NCBI GenBank assembly: GCA_003034855.1
Contig: PZKD01000076.1
Span: 1 to 64,000 of the forward strand
DNA from: an archaeon SCG-AAA382B04
Lineage (GTDB): Archaea; Halobacteriota; Methanonatronarchaeia; Methanonatronarchaeales; Methanonatronarchaeaceae
Reading direction: 5' to 3'
Length of the DNA: 64,000 nt
A model generated the notes under the pieces. The model made no database searches. It was not told the DNA's origin and saw only the letters and a program-made list of their open reading frames with translations. Position numbers and translations under genes: made by a program. Shown piece by piece: positions 63,299-64,000 of this stretch. Each line of letters opens with the position of its first letter. Positions within the stretch are counted from its first letter, which is position 1.

Positions 63299-64000
63299 AT
63301 GAAGATATATCCAAAATGTGTCCCTTGTCTATTGCAAAGAGCTTATTACGAGGTACAGATGTCCAATATTGATGGAGAAAAAGAATACGAAGCTATGTCT
63401 AGGGCTCTTGAAGAACTTTCAAATAAATTTACAGATAAAAATGCTACTTTTGAAGTATCTACGGAGATGCATAGAGCTGTGTATGAAGTCATCGATACTG
63501 ATGATCCATATAAAGAGAAAAAAAAGCTAGGAAATGAAGTGATAAAGGAATTATCTCCAAAGATAAAAGCTGAATTAAAAAATGATGAAAATAGTTTCAA
63601 AAAAGCTATGGTAGCTTCAATCGTTGCTAATTCTCTCGATTTCGGTGTTCTTGAACATGAGATAGATCCAGAGGAGCTCGGAGAAGATTTTCCTGAAAAA
63701 GTTAAAGATTCAGAATTAGGTATTGATGATACTGAAAAAATTAAGGAAGAAATAAAAGATGCTGACGAAATTGCATTTGTGGCTGATAATTGTGGGGAGA
63801 TTATCATTGATAAATTGTTTTTAGAAGAGATAGAGACTCTTAGTGATGCTAATATTGTTTTATATGTAAGAGGAGCTCCTATTTTTAATGATGTCACTTT
63901 GGAGGAGGCAAAAGAGGTGGGTATAACCAATTTGGTTGATGAAGTAATTGAGTTAGGTGGGAGAGCAGTTGGAGTTAATCCAAAATATGTCCCAGAAAAG
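63299..64000 (+). CDS. DUF89/ARMT1-like protein, truncated by the window
   Basis: The start ATG is at 63299; 234 residues are visible and the gene runs past 64000. YPKCVPCLLQRAYYEVQ opens the protein with a Cys pair, ASIVANSLDFGVLEHE gives the conserved Asn/Asp region, and FVADNCGEIIIDKLFLEEI is the hallmark metal-binding DN motif, followed by YVRGAPIFNDVT. The family contains metal-dependent phosphatases. The C-terminal part is not seen. Confidence 0.9.
   Translation, partial: MKIYPKCVPCLLQRAYYEVQMSNIDGEKEYEAMSRALEELSNKFTDKNATFEVSTEMHRAVYEVIDTDDPYKEKKKLGNEVIKELSPKIKAELKNDENSFKKAMVASIVANSLDFGVLEHEIDPEELGEDFPEKVKDSELGIDDTEKIKEEIKDADEIAFVADNCGEIIIDKLFLEEIETLSDANIVLYVRGAPIFNDVTLEEAKEVGITNLVDEVIELGGRAVGVNPKYVPEK

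Noticed and set aside
63346-63930. A 194-residue open frame on the minus strand inside the DUF89 gene
   Set aside because: It is Ser/Ile/Phe-rich and lies opposite a clear DUF89 frame with conserved motifs; it is an antisense shadow caused by A/T-rich codon bias.

Overview
The window is a low-GC archaeal chromosome segment. The evidence is archaeal-type replication, transcription and translation genes (PriS/PriL, PCNA, GINS, TFS, RpoL, RpoF, aIF2 alpha and beta, aIF6, L40e, L44e, S27e, L10e, L18a, L39e), isoprenoid-ether lipid genes (GGGP synthase, geranylgeranyl reductase), diphthamide synthesis, an archaeal exosome subunit and Pus10. A formyltransferase (Ftr), a methanopterin-type aldolase (MptD) and a complete 14-gene Mbh-type [NiFe] hydrogenase point to an anaerobic euryarchaeon with tetrahydromethanopterin C1 metabolism: a methanogen or a methanogen-related lineage. 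The exact class cannot be fixed from this window.

Layout. 1-1960: GTPBP1-like GTPase and a small coiled-coil protein. 2029-3844: IS200/IS605 element with an intact TnpA and a decayed TnpB. 3895-5754: L40e, GGGP synthase and an ornithine cyclodeaminase/alanine dehydrogenase homologue. 5751-10858 (minus): topoisomerase I and gatB-gatA-gatC. 11038-14999: a four-gene run that looks like Re-type citrate synthase, aconitase-like large and small subunits and an isocitrate dehydrogenase, probably a route to 2-oxoglutarate. 15089-23127 (minus): mbhN to mbhA, with the hydrogenase maturation protease hycI diverging at 23481. 24014-36457 (minus): TatD, RNase HII, geranylgeranyl reductase with its own ferredoxin, aldo-keto reductase, uracil-DNA glycosylase, then the replication/translation cluster PAC2-aIF2alpha-S27e-L44e-GINS-PriS-PriL-[IscB element]-PCNA-TFS-NUDIX. 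36527-40593: archaeosortase, phosphatidylserine decarboxylase, CDP-alcohol phosphatidyltransferase, MptD, an HhH-L35Ae fusion and Trm1. 40590-50688: RNA methyltransferases, L10e, aIF2beta, SerA, an HTH regulator coupled to PEP synthase, Dph2, METTL5-like enzyme, Csl4, RpoL and DUF99. 50685-59137 (minus): HemK2, KsgA, DUF655, RpoF, L21e, Pus10, SRP54, FtsY and a ribosomal cluster. 59223-64000: PHP phosphoesterase, ferredoxin, HIT protein, Ftr, GCS2-type ligase, FUN14 protein and a DUF89 protein cut by the window edge.

The most striking system is an IscB (OMEGA) element at about 33298-34935, lodged between pcna and priL. Its nuclease keeps all RuvC and HNH catalytic residues, and a long structured RNA of the HEARO/omegaRNA type lies just upstream of the gene. 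Its right end supplies the stop codon and last five codons of pcna, so the inferred guide would be the 3' end of the pcna coding sequence. Its end hairpins resemble those of the TnpA/TnpB element at 2029-3844, and iscB runs opposite to the transposon polarity, as expected for IscB relative to TnpB. One TnpA could therefore serve both elements.

Other points worth attention are the compact citrate-to-2-oxoglutarate operon with a segment of foreign-looking codon use inside the aconitase large subunit, a likely ATA start codon for mbhA, the archaeosortase/phospholipid operon, and the HhH-L35Ae fusion. No tRNA, rRNA or CRISPR array was seen.
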